DNA of 52,178 nt from assembly GCA_017960525.1 (NCBI GenBank), contig JAGCZA010000139.1:1-52178 (forward strand), read 5' to 3'. This stretch comes from Prevotella sp. (GTDB lineage Bacteria; Bacteroidota; Bacteroidia; Bacteroidales; Bacteroidaceae). The translations under genes were made by a program, and so were the position numbers. Below are positions 25,869 through 33,915 of the stretch, one piece after another. The notes beneath the pieces are model-generated. The model had not been told where the DNA came from, did not search any database, and saw only the letters and a program-made list of their open reading frames with translations. The first letter of the stretch is position 1. Each line of letters starts with the position of its first letter.

Positions 25869-26363
25869 ATGGATTTATTGATTCCGAGTACTGGCCTACT
25901 GTTCTGGATGTCTCTGACATTCTTGGTCGTGCTGTTCATCCTATGGAAGTGGGGGTTTCCTGTTATCACCGATATGGTGAAGGAGCGCAAGGCTTTCATT
26001 GATGACTCACTGCGCAAGGCTCACGAGGCAAACGAGCGCTTGGCCAATATACAGAAAGAAGGTGAATCCATCCTCCAGGAGGCCCGCGAGAAACAGGCTC
26101 AGATACTGAAAGAGGCTGTGGAGACTCGCGAGGCCATCGTAGAGAAAGCCCAGGAAAAGGCCCGCCAGGAGGGCGCCCGACTGTTGGACGATGCCCGTGT
26201 GGCCATCGAGCAGGAGAAGAAGGCCGCCATTGCCGACATCCGCAAGCAAGTGGCTACGCTGAGCGTAGAAATTGCCGAGAAGGTGTTGAAGCAGAACCTG
26301 AAAGGCGACAAGGAGCAGATGGAACTCATCGACCGTATGCTGAATGATGTATCTTCAAATTGA
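25869..26363 (+). CDS. atpF: F1Fo ATP synthase subunit b
   Basis: A 164-residue peripheral stalk subunit. One N-terminal membrane helix (LLFWMSLTFLVVLFILWKWG) is followed by a long charged coiled coil (for example ESILQEAREKQAQILKEAVE). It follows atpE by 18 bp and precedes atpH by 15 bp. Confidence 0.96.
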   Translation: MDLLIPSTGLLFWMSLTFLVVLFILWKWGFPVITDMVKERKAFIDDSLRKAHEANERLANIQKEGESILQEAREKQAQILKEAVETREAIVEKAQEKARQEGARLLDDARVAIEQEKKAAIADIRKQVATLSVEIAEKVLKQNLKGDKEQMELIDRMLNDVSSN

Positions 26364-26378
26364 TAAAGGATAGCGCGT

Positions 26379-26918
26379 ATGGATATAGGAGTCATTTCGG
26401 TTCGTTATGCACGCGCACTTCTCAAGAGTGCCACCGACGCCCGCCTGGAGGACAAGGTCTACCAGGAGATGCAACTCGTTGCAAAGAGTTACATCGAGGT
26501 GCCAGCGCTCAGGCATACCATCGACAACCCGATGCTTCCAAAGGAGAAAAAGCAGATGCTGCTGGATACGGCTGCTGGCGGCGAGACCATCTCGCCACTT
26601 ACGAAAGCCTTCGTGCAGTTGGTTCTCAAGGAGGACAGGGAGAATATGATGCAGTTTATTGCCAACAGTTATGTGACGCTCTACCGCCAGCAGAAGAACA
26701 TCATTCGAGGAAAACTCACCACCGCCGTGGCTGTCGCTCCGGAGACGGAGCAGAAGATGCGCCAGATGGTGGAGAACAAGACTAAGGGCACTGTGGAGTT
26801 TGAGACCGAGGTGAACCCTGACATCATCGGCGGCTTTGTCCTCGAGTACGACACGTTTCGCATGGATGCCAGCGTGAAGTCACAACTCAACTCAATTCTT
26901 CAAACACTAAAGAAATAG
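26379..26918 (+). CDS. atpH: F1Fo ATP synthase subunit delta
   Basis: A 179-residue OSCP/delta subunit that links the b stalk to the top of F1. N-terminal SVRYARALLKSATD and the C-terminal DPDIIGGFVL-like segment (NPDIIGGFVLEYDTFRMDAS) plus SQLNSILQTLKK are family hallmarks. It lies between atpF and atpA as expected. Confidence 0.95.
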   Translation: MDIGVISVRYARALLKSATDARLEDKVYQEMQLVAKSYIEVPALRHTIDNPMLPKEKKQMLLDTAAGGETISPLTKAFVQLVLKEDRENMMQFIANSYVTLYRQQKNIIRGKLTTAVAVAPETEQKMRQMVENKTKGTVEFETEVNPDIIGGFVLEYDTFRMDASVKSQLNSILQTLKK

Positions 26919-26965
26919 CGTAGTAACGTGACAGCGTTATAATGTAATAACGAAAAAGAACAACA

Positions 26966-28552
26966 ATGTCAGATAAGATTAAACCAAGCGAAGTTTCCCA
27001 GGTGCTGCTCGAACAGTTGAAGGGCATCAGCGACGGTGCACAGTTCGACGAGGTGGGTACCGTGCTGCAGGTTTCCGACGGCGTGGCCCGTATCTATGGC
27101 CTGCGCAACGCTGAAGCAAACGAACTGTTGGAGTTCGAGAACGGCACGATGGCCATCGTGATGAACCTGGAGGAAGACAACGTGGGTTGTGTGCTACTGG
27201 GTGTCACGTCGGGCATCAAGGAGGGTATGGTGGTGAAGCGCACCAAGCGCATCGCCAGCATCCGCGTGAACGACAATATGCTGGGCCGCGTCATCAATCC
27301 GCTGGGCGAGGCCATCGACGGAAAGGGCGAAATAGACCTGAAGGATGCTTTCGAGATGCCGCTGGACCGCAAGGCACCAGGCGTCATCTACCGTCAGCCG
27401 GTGAAGGAGCCGCTGCAGACGGGCCTGAAAGCCGTTGACTCGATGATTCCCATCGGACGCGGTCAGCGTGAGCTGATTATCGGCGACCGCCAGACAGGTA
27501 AGACCGCTATCGCCGTCGATACTATCATTAACCAGAAGAGTTTCTACGAGGCTGGCAAGCCCGTGTATTGTATCTATGTGGCTATCGGCCAGAAAGCCTC
27601 TACGGTGGCTGCCCTTGTACAGACGCTGAAGGAGCGTGGCGCTATGCCTTATACAATTATCGTGGCCGCTACGGCTGCCGACCCTGCCGCCATGCAGTAC
27701 TATGCACCGTTTGCCGGTGCCGCTATTGGCGAGTATTTCCGTGACCGTGGTCTGCCTGCACTTGTGGTTTACGACGACCTGTCGAAACAGGCTGTGGCCT
27801 ACCGCGAGGTGTCGCTGATTCTGCGTCGTCCCTCTGGCCGTGAAGCTTATCCCGGCGATGTGTTCTATCTGCACAGCCGTCTGTTGGAGCGTGCCGCCAA
27901 GATGAACGAACAGCAGGAGGTGGCCGAGCAGATGAACGACTTGCCTGAATGTATGAAAGGCCATGTGCGTGGTGGTGGCTCGCTCACCGCCCTGCCCATC
28001 ATCGAAACGCAGGCAGGCGACGTGTCGGCCTATATCCCCACCAATGTCATCTCCATCACCGACGGTCAGATTTTCCTTGAGAGCGACCTCTTCAACCAGG
28101 GCTTCCGTCCCGCCATCAATGTCGGTATCTCCGTGAGTCGTGTGGGTGGTTCGGCACAAATCAAGTCGATGAAGAAGGTGGCTGGTACATTGAAGATTGA
28201 CCAGGCACAGTACCGCGAGTTGGAGGCCTTCTCCAAGTTCTCAAGTGATATGGATGCCGTAACCGCCATGACGCTCGACCGTGGCCGCAAGAACAACCAG
28301 TTGCTCATCCAGCCGCAGTACAGCCCCATGCCCGTTGGCGAGCAGGTGGCTATTCTCTACTGCGGAGTACACGGACTGATGCGCGAGGTGCCCATTGACA
28401 AAGTGCGCCAGTGTCAAGACCAGTTCCTGGAGAAGTTGCGTACATCGGCCCCCGAAGTCATCGAGACCCTTGCCGCCGGAAAAATCGACGACGAGACGAC
28501 CAAGAAGATTGAAGCCGTTATGGCCGACATCGCTGCAACATTTAATGCTTGA
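26966..28552 (+). CDS. atpA: F1Fo ATP synthase subunit alpha
   Basis: A 528-residue non-catalytic nucleotide-binding F1 subunit. P-loop GDRQTGKT at 173-180, [55 protein letters not shown] and the arginine finger region [17 protein letters not shown] are all present. The 47-bp gap from atpH contains short direct repeats (GTAACGTGA / GTAATAACG-like) but no clear promoter. Confidence 0.98.
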   Translation: MSDKIKPSEVSQVLLEQLKGISDGAQFDEVGTVLQVSDGVARIYGLRNAEANELLEFENGTMAIVMNLEEDNVGCVLLGVTSGIKEGMVVKRTKRIASIRVNDNMLGRVINPLGEAIDGKGEIDLKDAFEMPLDRKAPGVIYRQPVKEPLQTGLKAVDSMIPIGRGQRELIIGDRQTGKTAIAVDTIINQKSFYEAGKPVYCIYVAIGQKASTVAALVQTLKERGAMPYTIIVAATAADPAAMQYYAPFAGAAIGEYFRDRGLPALVVYDDLSKQAVAYREVSLILRRPSGREAYPGDVFYLHSRLLERAAKMNEQQEVAEQMNDLPECMKGHVRGGGSLTALPIIETQAGDVSAYIPTNVISITDGQIFLESDLFNQGFRPAINVGISVSRVGGSAQIKSMKKVAGTLKIDQAQYRELEAFSKFSSDMDAVTAMTLDRGRKNNQLLIQPQYSPMPVGEQVAILYCGVHGLMREVPIDKVRQCQDQFLEKLRTSAPEVIETLAAGKIDDETTKKIEAVMADIAATFNA

Positions 28553-28558
28553 TAGCCT

Positions 28559-29536
28559 ATGCCATCATTAAAGGAGATAAAGGGGCGTATCGCTTCTGTC
28601 AAGTCTACGCGCAAGATTACCTCTGCCATGAAGATGGTGGCGTCGTCGAAGTTGCACCATGCCCAAGTGGCCATCCAGAACATGCTGCCCTACGAAACGA
28701 TGCTTGAGCATATCCTCAAGTCGTTTCTGGCAGCCGAGGTGGGGGCACAGACCATCTATGATCAGGAACGTCCGGTTAAGCGTGTGGCCCTGGTAGTCTT
28801 CAGCAGCAACTCGTCGCTTTGTGGCGGCTTCAACGCCAATGTCATCAAGGTGATGATAAAGGCGGCTGATGCTCTGTCTGGCGAATTGGGCAAGGACAAT
28901 GTGGAGGTATATCCGATAGGCCGCAAGGTGGCTGAGAAAGCCCGCAAGCTGGGCTATAATGTGAAGTGCGACTTGGCAGATATGGTCGACCATCCCAACG
29001 TGAAGCAATGTATTGACTTGGCTATGGAGTTGGGCGATCGCTTCGCCAAAGGAGAGATAGACAAGGTGGAACTGATTTACCATCACTTCAAGAGTGCCGG
29101 TTCGCAGGTTCTCACCCACAAGACCTTCCTGCCCATTGACATTGAGACCGAATTGGAGCGCGACCATGAGCGCGACCTTTCGTCGAATGTCGTTACGAAG
29201 CAGGTACAAGACTACCTGAAGAAGAAAGCGAGGAAGGAAAGGCAGAAAAAAAGTGGAGAGAATGAGGTGGTTCCGCTGAACGACAACTTCATCGTAGAGC
29301 CAGATTTGTACACCGTGCTCTCTCTGCTGATTCCGAAGATGGGGCATCTGATGCTCTATACAGCACTGCTCGACAGCGTCGCCTCGGAACATGCCGCCCG
29401 TATGGTGGCCATGCAGACCGCGACCGACAATGCCGATGAGTTGCTGCGCCAACTGAACCTACAATACAATAAGAGCCGTCAACAGGCCATTACCAGCGAA
29501 CTGCTTGACATTGTTGGGGGATCGGTGAATAACTGA
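28559..29536 (+). CDS. atpG: F1Fo ATP synthase subunit gamma
   Basis: A 325-residue central rotor subunit. N-terminal IKGRIASVKSTRKITSAMKM and the C-terminal MQTATDNADELLRQLNLQYN with KSRQQAITSELLDIVGG are conserved. It is about 35 residues longer than E. coli gamma; the extra stretch (about 205-240) is rich in Lys and Arg (KKKARKERQKKSGENE) and lies before the NFIVEPD segment. Its stop codon overlaps the ATG of the phosphatase gene by one base (TGATG). Confidence 0.96.
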   Translation: MPSLKEIKGRIASVKSTRKITSAMKMVASSKLHHAQVAIQNMLPYETMLEHILKSFLAAEVGAQTIYDQERPVKRVALVVFSSNSSLCGGFNANVIKVMIKAADALSGELGKDNVEVYPIGRKVAEKARKLGYNVKCDLADMVDHPNVKQCIDLAMELGDRFAKGEIDKVELIYHHFKSAGSQVLTHKTFLPIDIETELERDHERDLSSNVVTKQVQDYLKKKARKERQKKSGENEVVPLNDNFIVEPDLYTVLSLLIPKMGHLMLYTALLDSVASEHAARMVAMQTATDNADELLRQLNLQYNKSRQQAITSELLDIVGGSVNN

Positions 29537-31653
29537 TGAGAAATAATTTGATAATATCTCTTTGCCTTTCCGTTATCGTGTCTTTTTGGGGAGGCTTGCC
29601 TGCAAATTCCGTTGTAACATACGATTTGCAGGCAAAGCTTGATACTGCCAAAGGCGTTTACCGCATCCTTTTGCTTGAGCAGAGATACTATCAAAGCTTG
29701 GAGTCTGACAACTTGGACTATCAGTACAGTTGCGTCAACGACCTGATTGCTGAGACCCGCCGACAGAAGGATAAGAAGGCCGAAGCCGATGCCCTTGCCG
29801 AGCGCACTCTCTTCTTCTATAACAATGCAATGGACGACTCTGTGCTCACGGTGTCGCGGCAAGATATGCAGCGACTGAAGGAGCTGGACGTCATTGACAT
29901 GTTTTATGAGGTGTGGTGGTATGTTGCCAATACTTACGTCTATACGGGGCAGAACAACATTGCCATCCGTGAGACGCAAGCTATGTTCGAGGATGCAAAA
30001 AAGCGTAATAATCCTCTTGGAATGGGTCAGGCGAACTGCATCATGGGTCAGGCGTACAGCAATATGCGTAACTTTGAGAAGAGCATTGAGGTTTTCGAAA
30101 AGTCACTTTCTTATCTCTCTCCCATCACCCCCCCACCTTCGGTGCTTCCTCAGGTGTATGTCTTTTATGGCGAAGCGCTCAACAACAAGAAAGACTATGC
30201 CGGGCTGGAGCAACTCACCGTTAAATGGCATGCCTTCCTCGAGAATTTGATGAAGGAACGTAAACTGGAAGGCACGCCAGCAGGTGACATCTATTGGTCA
30301 TATTACTATCTGGCTTGTGTCCAGGCCGACCTGGGGCTTGGCAAGACCGAAGAGGCCTCACGAAATCTGGAAGAGGCCCGTAGTTATATCAAAAATAATA
30401 TTGACACACAGTTGGGTGGCAAGTGGTACTATTGCTCCGCCCAACTCTCATTGCTTCTAAAGCACTATGAAGAAGCTTTGAACTATAACCGCCTGGGAGC
30501 TGAGAAGCTGTTGGAGGGGAACGACAGTTCGATGCAGGTGATTGTAAGCTTGCAGCGCGCAGAAATTTTTGAAAAAATGGGACGCTATGCTGACGCTGCC
30601 CGCCTTTACAAGGACACCTATCTGCTCAACGACTCGTTGAATGCCCAGGAGACTCGCGGCCAGCTTGTGGAAATGAACTCCATCTTCCAGGTGGGGGAGA
30701 AAGAACTGGAGAATGAACGTCTGCAACGTGAGAATGAGCGGGCTACTTTCCGATTCATTATCATCGTCATTTCTGTTGTCGTCTTCTCGCTTGCCATTTT
30801 CCTTTTCTTCCGCATCCGGGCAGCACGTAAGCTGAAACAGGCACATACGGAACTGCAGACGGCATACGGAGACCTGCAAGCCGCTAATGCCGTGATAGAG
30901 GAGACGACGGCGGCAAAGGAACGTATTGAGAGTGAACTGCGTATCGCCCGCGACATCCAGATGTCGATGGTGCCCGCCATCTTCCCTGACCGTCCCGACT
31001 TGGACATTTATGCTTCGATGACACCCGCAAAGGAGGTGGGCGGCGATATGTACAGTTATTTGCTTATTGAAGAGACTGACAAACTTTACTTCGCGCTTGG
31101 CGACGTCAGTGGCAAAGGTGTGCCAGCTTCACTCTTTATGGCACAGGCCACGCGATTGTTCCGCACCTTGGCGAAACAGCAACTGCCCCCAGGAGAGATG
31201 GCTACCCGTATGAACGGCGAACTGGCCGAAGACAACGAGCAGGGTATGTTCATCACTATGTTCATTGGCTTGCTTGACCTTCATACCGGCCATCTCGACT
31301 TCTGTAACGCCGGCCATAACCCACCAGTTCTCAATGGGCAGTTCGTAGAAATGATTCCCAATGCACCCATCGGATTGTGGCCAGGTTTGGACTACGAAGG
31401 CGAGGAAATTGATGACATCAGCGAGAAGCCGCTTTTCATCTATACCGACGGTCTGAACGAGGCGGAAAACCGCCAGCAAGACCAGTTCACCGACGAGCGT
31501 TTGCTTGAGATACTGGACACAACGCCCTTCGAGAGTGCCCAGCAAACTGTGGAGTTGCTGAAGTCTAAAGTTGAGCTTCATCGCGACGGTGCTGAACCCA
31601 ACGATGACCTCACTATGATGTGTATATTGAACAGAAAGAAAGATAACAAATAA
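29536..31653 (+). CDS. Membrane SpoIIE-type PP2C serine phosphatase with TPR sensor region
   Basis: 705 residues: signal or anchor at the N-terminus, a TPR-like helical region (about 60-390, outside the cytoplasm by topology), a membrane helix at about 404-426 (IIIVISVVVFSLAIFLFF), a coiled coil (about 430-475) and a C-terminal SpoIIE phosphatase domain (about 480-700). Metal-binding acidic motifs are intact: EVGGDMYS (Asp504), GDVSGKGVPASLFM, IYTDGLNEAENR and PNDDLTMM. Proteins of this layout dephosphorylate anti-sigma antagonists in partner-switching pathways; no partner gene is nearby. The 1-bp overlap with atpG suggests at least partial read-through from the atp operon. Confidence 0.9.
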   Translation: MRNNLIISLCLSVIVSFWGGLPANSVVTYDLQAKLDTAKGVYRILLLEQRYYQSLESDNLDYQYSCVNDLIAETRRQKDKKAEADALAERTLFFYNNAMDDSVLTVSRQDMQRLKELDVIDMFYEVWWYVANTYVYTGQNNIAIRETQAMFEDAKKRNNPLGMGQANCIMGQAYSNMRNFEKSIEVFEKSLSYLSPITPPPSVLPQVYVFYGEALNNKKDYAGLEQLTVKWHAFLENLMKERKLEGTPAGDIYWSYYYLACVQADLGLGKTEEASRNLEEARSYIKNNIDTQLGGKWYYCSAQLSLLLKHYEEALNYNRLGAEKLLEGNDSSMQVIVSLQRAEIFEKMGRYADAARLYKDTYLLNDSLNAQETRGQLVEMNSIFQVGEKELENERLQRENERATFRFIIIVISVVVFSLAIFLFFRIRAARKLKQAHTELQTAYGDLQAANAVIEETTAAKERIESELRIARDIQMSMVPAIFPDRPDLDIYASMTPAKEVGGDMYSYLLIEETDKLYFALGDVSGKGVPASLFMAQATRLFRTLAKQQLPPGEMATRMNGELAEDNEQGMFITMFIGLLDLHTGHLDFCNAGHNPPVLNGQFVEMIPNAPIGLWPGLDYEGEEIDDISEKPLFIYTDGLNEAENRQQDQFTDERLLEILDTTPFESAQQTVELLKSKVELHRDGAEPNDDLTMMCILNRKKDNK

Positions 31654-31664
31654 CATTAACCATT

Positions 31665-33749
31665 ATGAGAAGAAACATTATTAATCAACAAAAACTGGTA
31701 GGAAGGCCGAGATGGCTTTTCTTGATGTATGCGTTGCTGCTTGTGCCGCTTGGGGTATGGGCCGAAGACTACAATCTATGGGTTGGTGGTATTCAGGTGA
31801 CAAGTGATAATGCCGACAACGTTTTGGGCGATGACTATGTATCGGTGAGCTATAGTGAAGGCACGCTGACGCTGAAGGGTGCTCAGATTACACCGGAAGA
31901 AAGTGATGCTATCATCATCGGTGAAGATCTTGAAGCGCTTACCATTCGTTTGGTGGGGTATAACGTTATTGGGGCGAATGAGTATTACGGCTTTAGTCTT
32001 TCAGGGAATACAGTATTGACCTTTACCACCAGTGAGAAGCTGCCCGGCTCTGTGAGAAGCTATGGCGATTTGTTTAATACTCAACAGCCATCTGTGATCT
32101 ATCAGAACGGGCTGGCCTTTAACGCTGACGACAATGAGATCAATGCTGAAACTGGTTTAATGAACATAGCGTCCTTTACAGGTAAAGTGAATTATGTCAA
32201 TTCAGATAATGGCGGTAGTGCCTATATATATACAAATTACTTTACTGATTTTCAGGCCACTGTAGCAGAGCTGAAGTATGACAGCTACGTGCTTGTTTCA
32301 ACACCAGAAAACTCCTCACAGACTGAGATGTGGCCAGTTTCGGTAGAAGCGAGCACTATTGAGAAATTCACTTTCCAGTTCGACTGGGGTACCTGTACTA
32401 ATAAGAGTGTAAAGGTACAAGTGGTTGGTTATGGCATAGACGAAGAAACTTGGGATTATACTGCAGACGGCAAGACCTATTCTTCTGAGATTGCTTTGTC
32501 GTCAGCTGATGCCGACGGCATTGTAGAGATTCCCTTGTTGTCAGACGTAACCTCAGAACAAGTTCGCCTGCTGTTCTCGTCAACAGAAGCATTCTCCTTC
32601 GTTCCGCTGAACATCGGTATCACTCAGACTGAAATGTATCCTGTCACTATTGCTGGGATAATGGTAACAGCGAAGAACGCAGATGATGTCCTGGGCGATG
32701 AAACGGTGAGTTTCGATAAAGAGACGAATACCCTGACGCTGAACAATGCTGAGATTATAGTAGAACAAGAGATGGCCGGCATTAAGTATACGGGAAATGA
32801 CGACCTCATCATCAGTCTGACAGGTGAAAACACGATACAGACCACATTTGTTGAGGCCATTCTGTTCGATGGTTGGATGGACCCCTTCCCATCGCTCATT
32901 TTCGTCAAAGGCGACAACCATCTCTGCTCACTGCAGTTGAGAACAGGCCTTGAAGAAGAAGCAGGCCAGACCGTTATCAGCGGGTTTAGCCAGATAAATG
33001 GTATTGACAACATTAGTGATGAGACAACTGGTGAGGTTACAAGTGGCAACAGCTTGATGATAGAGACATCAGATGAATTGTTCTATGACAGGAGTAATGG
33101 TTTCTTTGTCTGGAATGAACAAGAAGCGGTTCCTGTCTCTTCAGTGCTGATTTCCACCGTTGTTGCTACGAAAGAGCTGAATATCTCTTACGGGCAGAAC
33201 AGCCGCGAGTGGGCAACGTATTATGATGATGAGATGAGCTTGGAGACACCCGATGGGCTGGAGGCATACGTAGTGACAGCCGCCTCTGGAACTGGTGTGA
33301 CCGTCGAGAAGATTGATTACATTCCCCAAGGTCAGGCCGTGCTGTTGAAGCGCACCATAGCTGAAGTGGAGGAACCCATCATCGCCTTAGAGTATATGGG
33401 TGATGAGACTGAGATTGGCGTAGAATCGGCAATTGCATGGCGAGGCACTGGCGACGAAACCGCCGTGGGCGACATTACTACAGGTACGGTTTATGTGCTC
33501 TACAACGACGGTTTCACCCGCGCCACCACGGGCACTATTTCTGCCAATCGCGGCTATCTGCTGCTGTCTGAAGTTGCCGCCCCTGCCGGTTCGCGTCTTT
33601 CCATTATTGAGGGCGTGTTTACCGACATCAGCGAAATGGTTGTCCCTGAGAGTGCGGAGACTGAATACTACAGCCTCTCTGGCCAACGCGTCGCAACTCC
33701 TAAGAGTGGGTTGTATATCATTAACAGAAAGAAAGTTATTGTCAATTAA
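31665..33749 (+). CDS. Large secreted mosaic protein with two VLGD repeats and C-terminal tail motif
   Basis: 694 residues with a signal peptide (to about 32, LLVPLGVWAED). Two copies of a beta-rich repeat are visible: YNLWVGGIQVTSDNADNVLG at about 36 and MYPVTIAGIMVTAKNADDVL at about 323, each continuing into a TLTL...A-I strand. The C-terminal module (about 505-645) begins REWATYYDDEMSLETPDGLE and contains IDYIPQGQAVLL and VYVLYNDGF. The last 30 residues follow the pattern YYSLSGQRVATPKSGLYIIN plus a basic end. It starts 12 bp after the phosphatase gene. Function unknown; likely exported or surface-attached. Confidence 0.85.
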   Translation: MRRNIINQQKLVGRPRWLFLMYALLLVPLGVWAEDYNLWVGGIQVTSDNADNVLGDDYVSVSYSEGTLTLKGAQITPEESDAIIIGEDLEALTIRLVGYNVIGANEYYGFSLSGNTVLTFTTSEKLPGSVRSYGDLFNTQQPSVIYQNGLAFNADDNEINAETGLMNIASFTGKVNYVNSDNGGSAYIYTNYFTDFQATVAELKYDSYVLVSTPENSSQTEMWPVSVEASTIEKFTFQFDWGTCTNKSVKVQVVGYGIDEETWDYTADGKTYSSEIALSSADADGIVEIPLLSDVTSEQVRLLFSSTEAFSFVPLNIGITQTEMYPVTIAGIMVTAKNADDVLGDETVSFDKETNTLTLNNAEIIVEQEMAGIKYTGNDDLIISLTGENTIQTTFVEAILFDGWMDPFPSLIFVKGDNHLCSLQLRTGLEEEAGQTVISGFSQINGIDNISDETTGEVTSGNSLMIETSDELFYDRSNGFFVWNEQEAVPVSSVLISTVVATKELNISYGQNSREWATYYDDEMSLETPDGLEAYVVTAASGTGVTVEKIDYIPQGQAVLLKRTIAEVEEPIIALEYMGDETEIGVESAIAWRGTGDETAVGDITTGTVYVLYNDGFTRATTGTISANRGYLLLSEVAAPAGSRLSIIEGVFTDISEMVVPESAETEYYSLSGQRVATPKSGLYIINRKKVIVN

Positions 33750-33794
33750 AACACATAAAAATTATTTCAAAACAACACCAGGAATATATCCTGA

Positions 33795-33860
33795 AGTTTG
33801 GACGAACCAAACCAATAGTTTGGACGAACCAAACTCCCAGTTAGGACGAACCAAAATTAT
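33795..33860 (+). repeat. 22-bp tandem palindrome array, 3 units
   Basis: ACGAACC cores at 33802, 33824 and 33846, exactly 22 bp apart. Two units are perfect GTTTGGACGAACCAAAC; the last is GTTAGGACGAACCAAAA, the same terminal variant as in the array at 4.8 kb. It lies between two genes for secreted proteins, 56 bp before the next start codon. The rest of the 166-bp gap is A+T-rich with no promoter I can defend. Confidence 0.95.
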
Positions 33861-33915
33861 TCATTAGATTGACAGATTTATAATCATTAATCAATCAATA
33901 ACAACATTAACAACT

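Noticed and set aside
30110-30170. A further repeat insert in the phosphatase gene (LSPITPPPSVLP).
   Set aside because: The stretch is Pro-rich but has no inverted or direct repeat that resembles the other inserts, and TPR linkers can naturally look like this.
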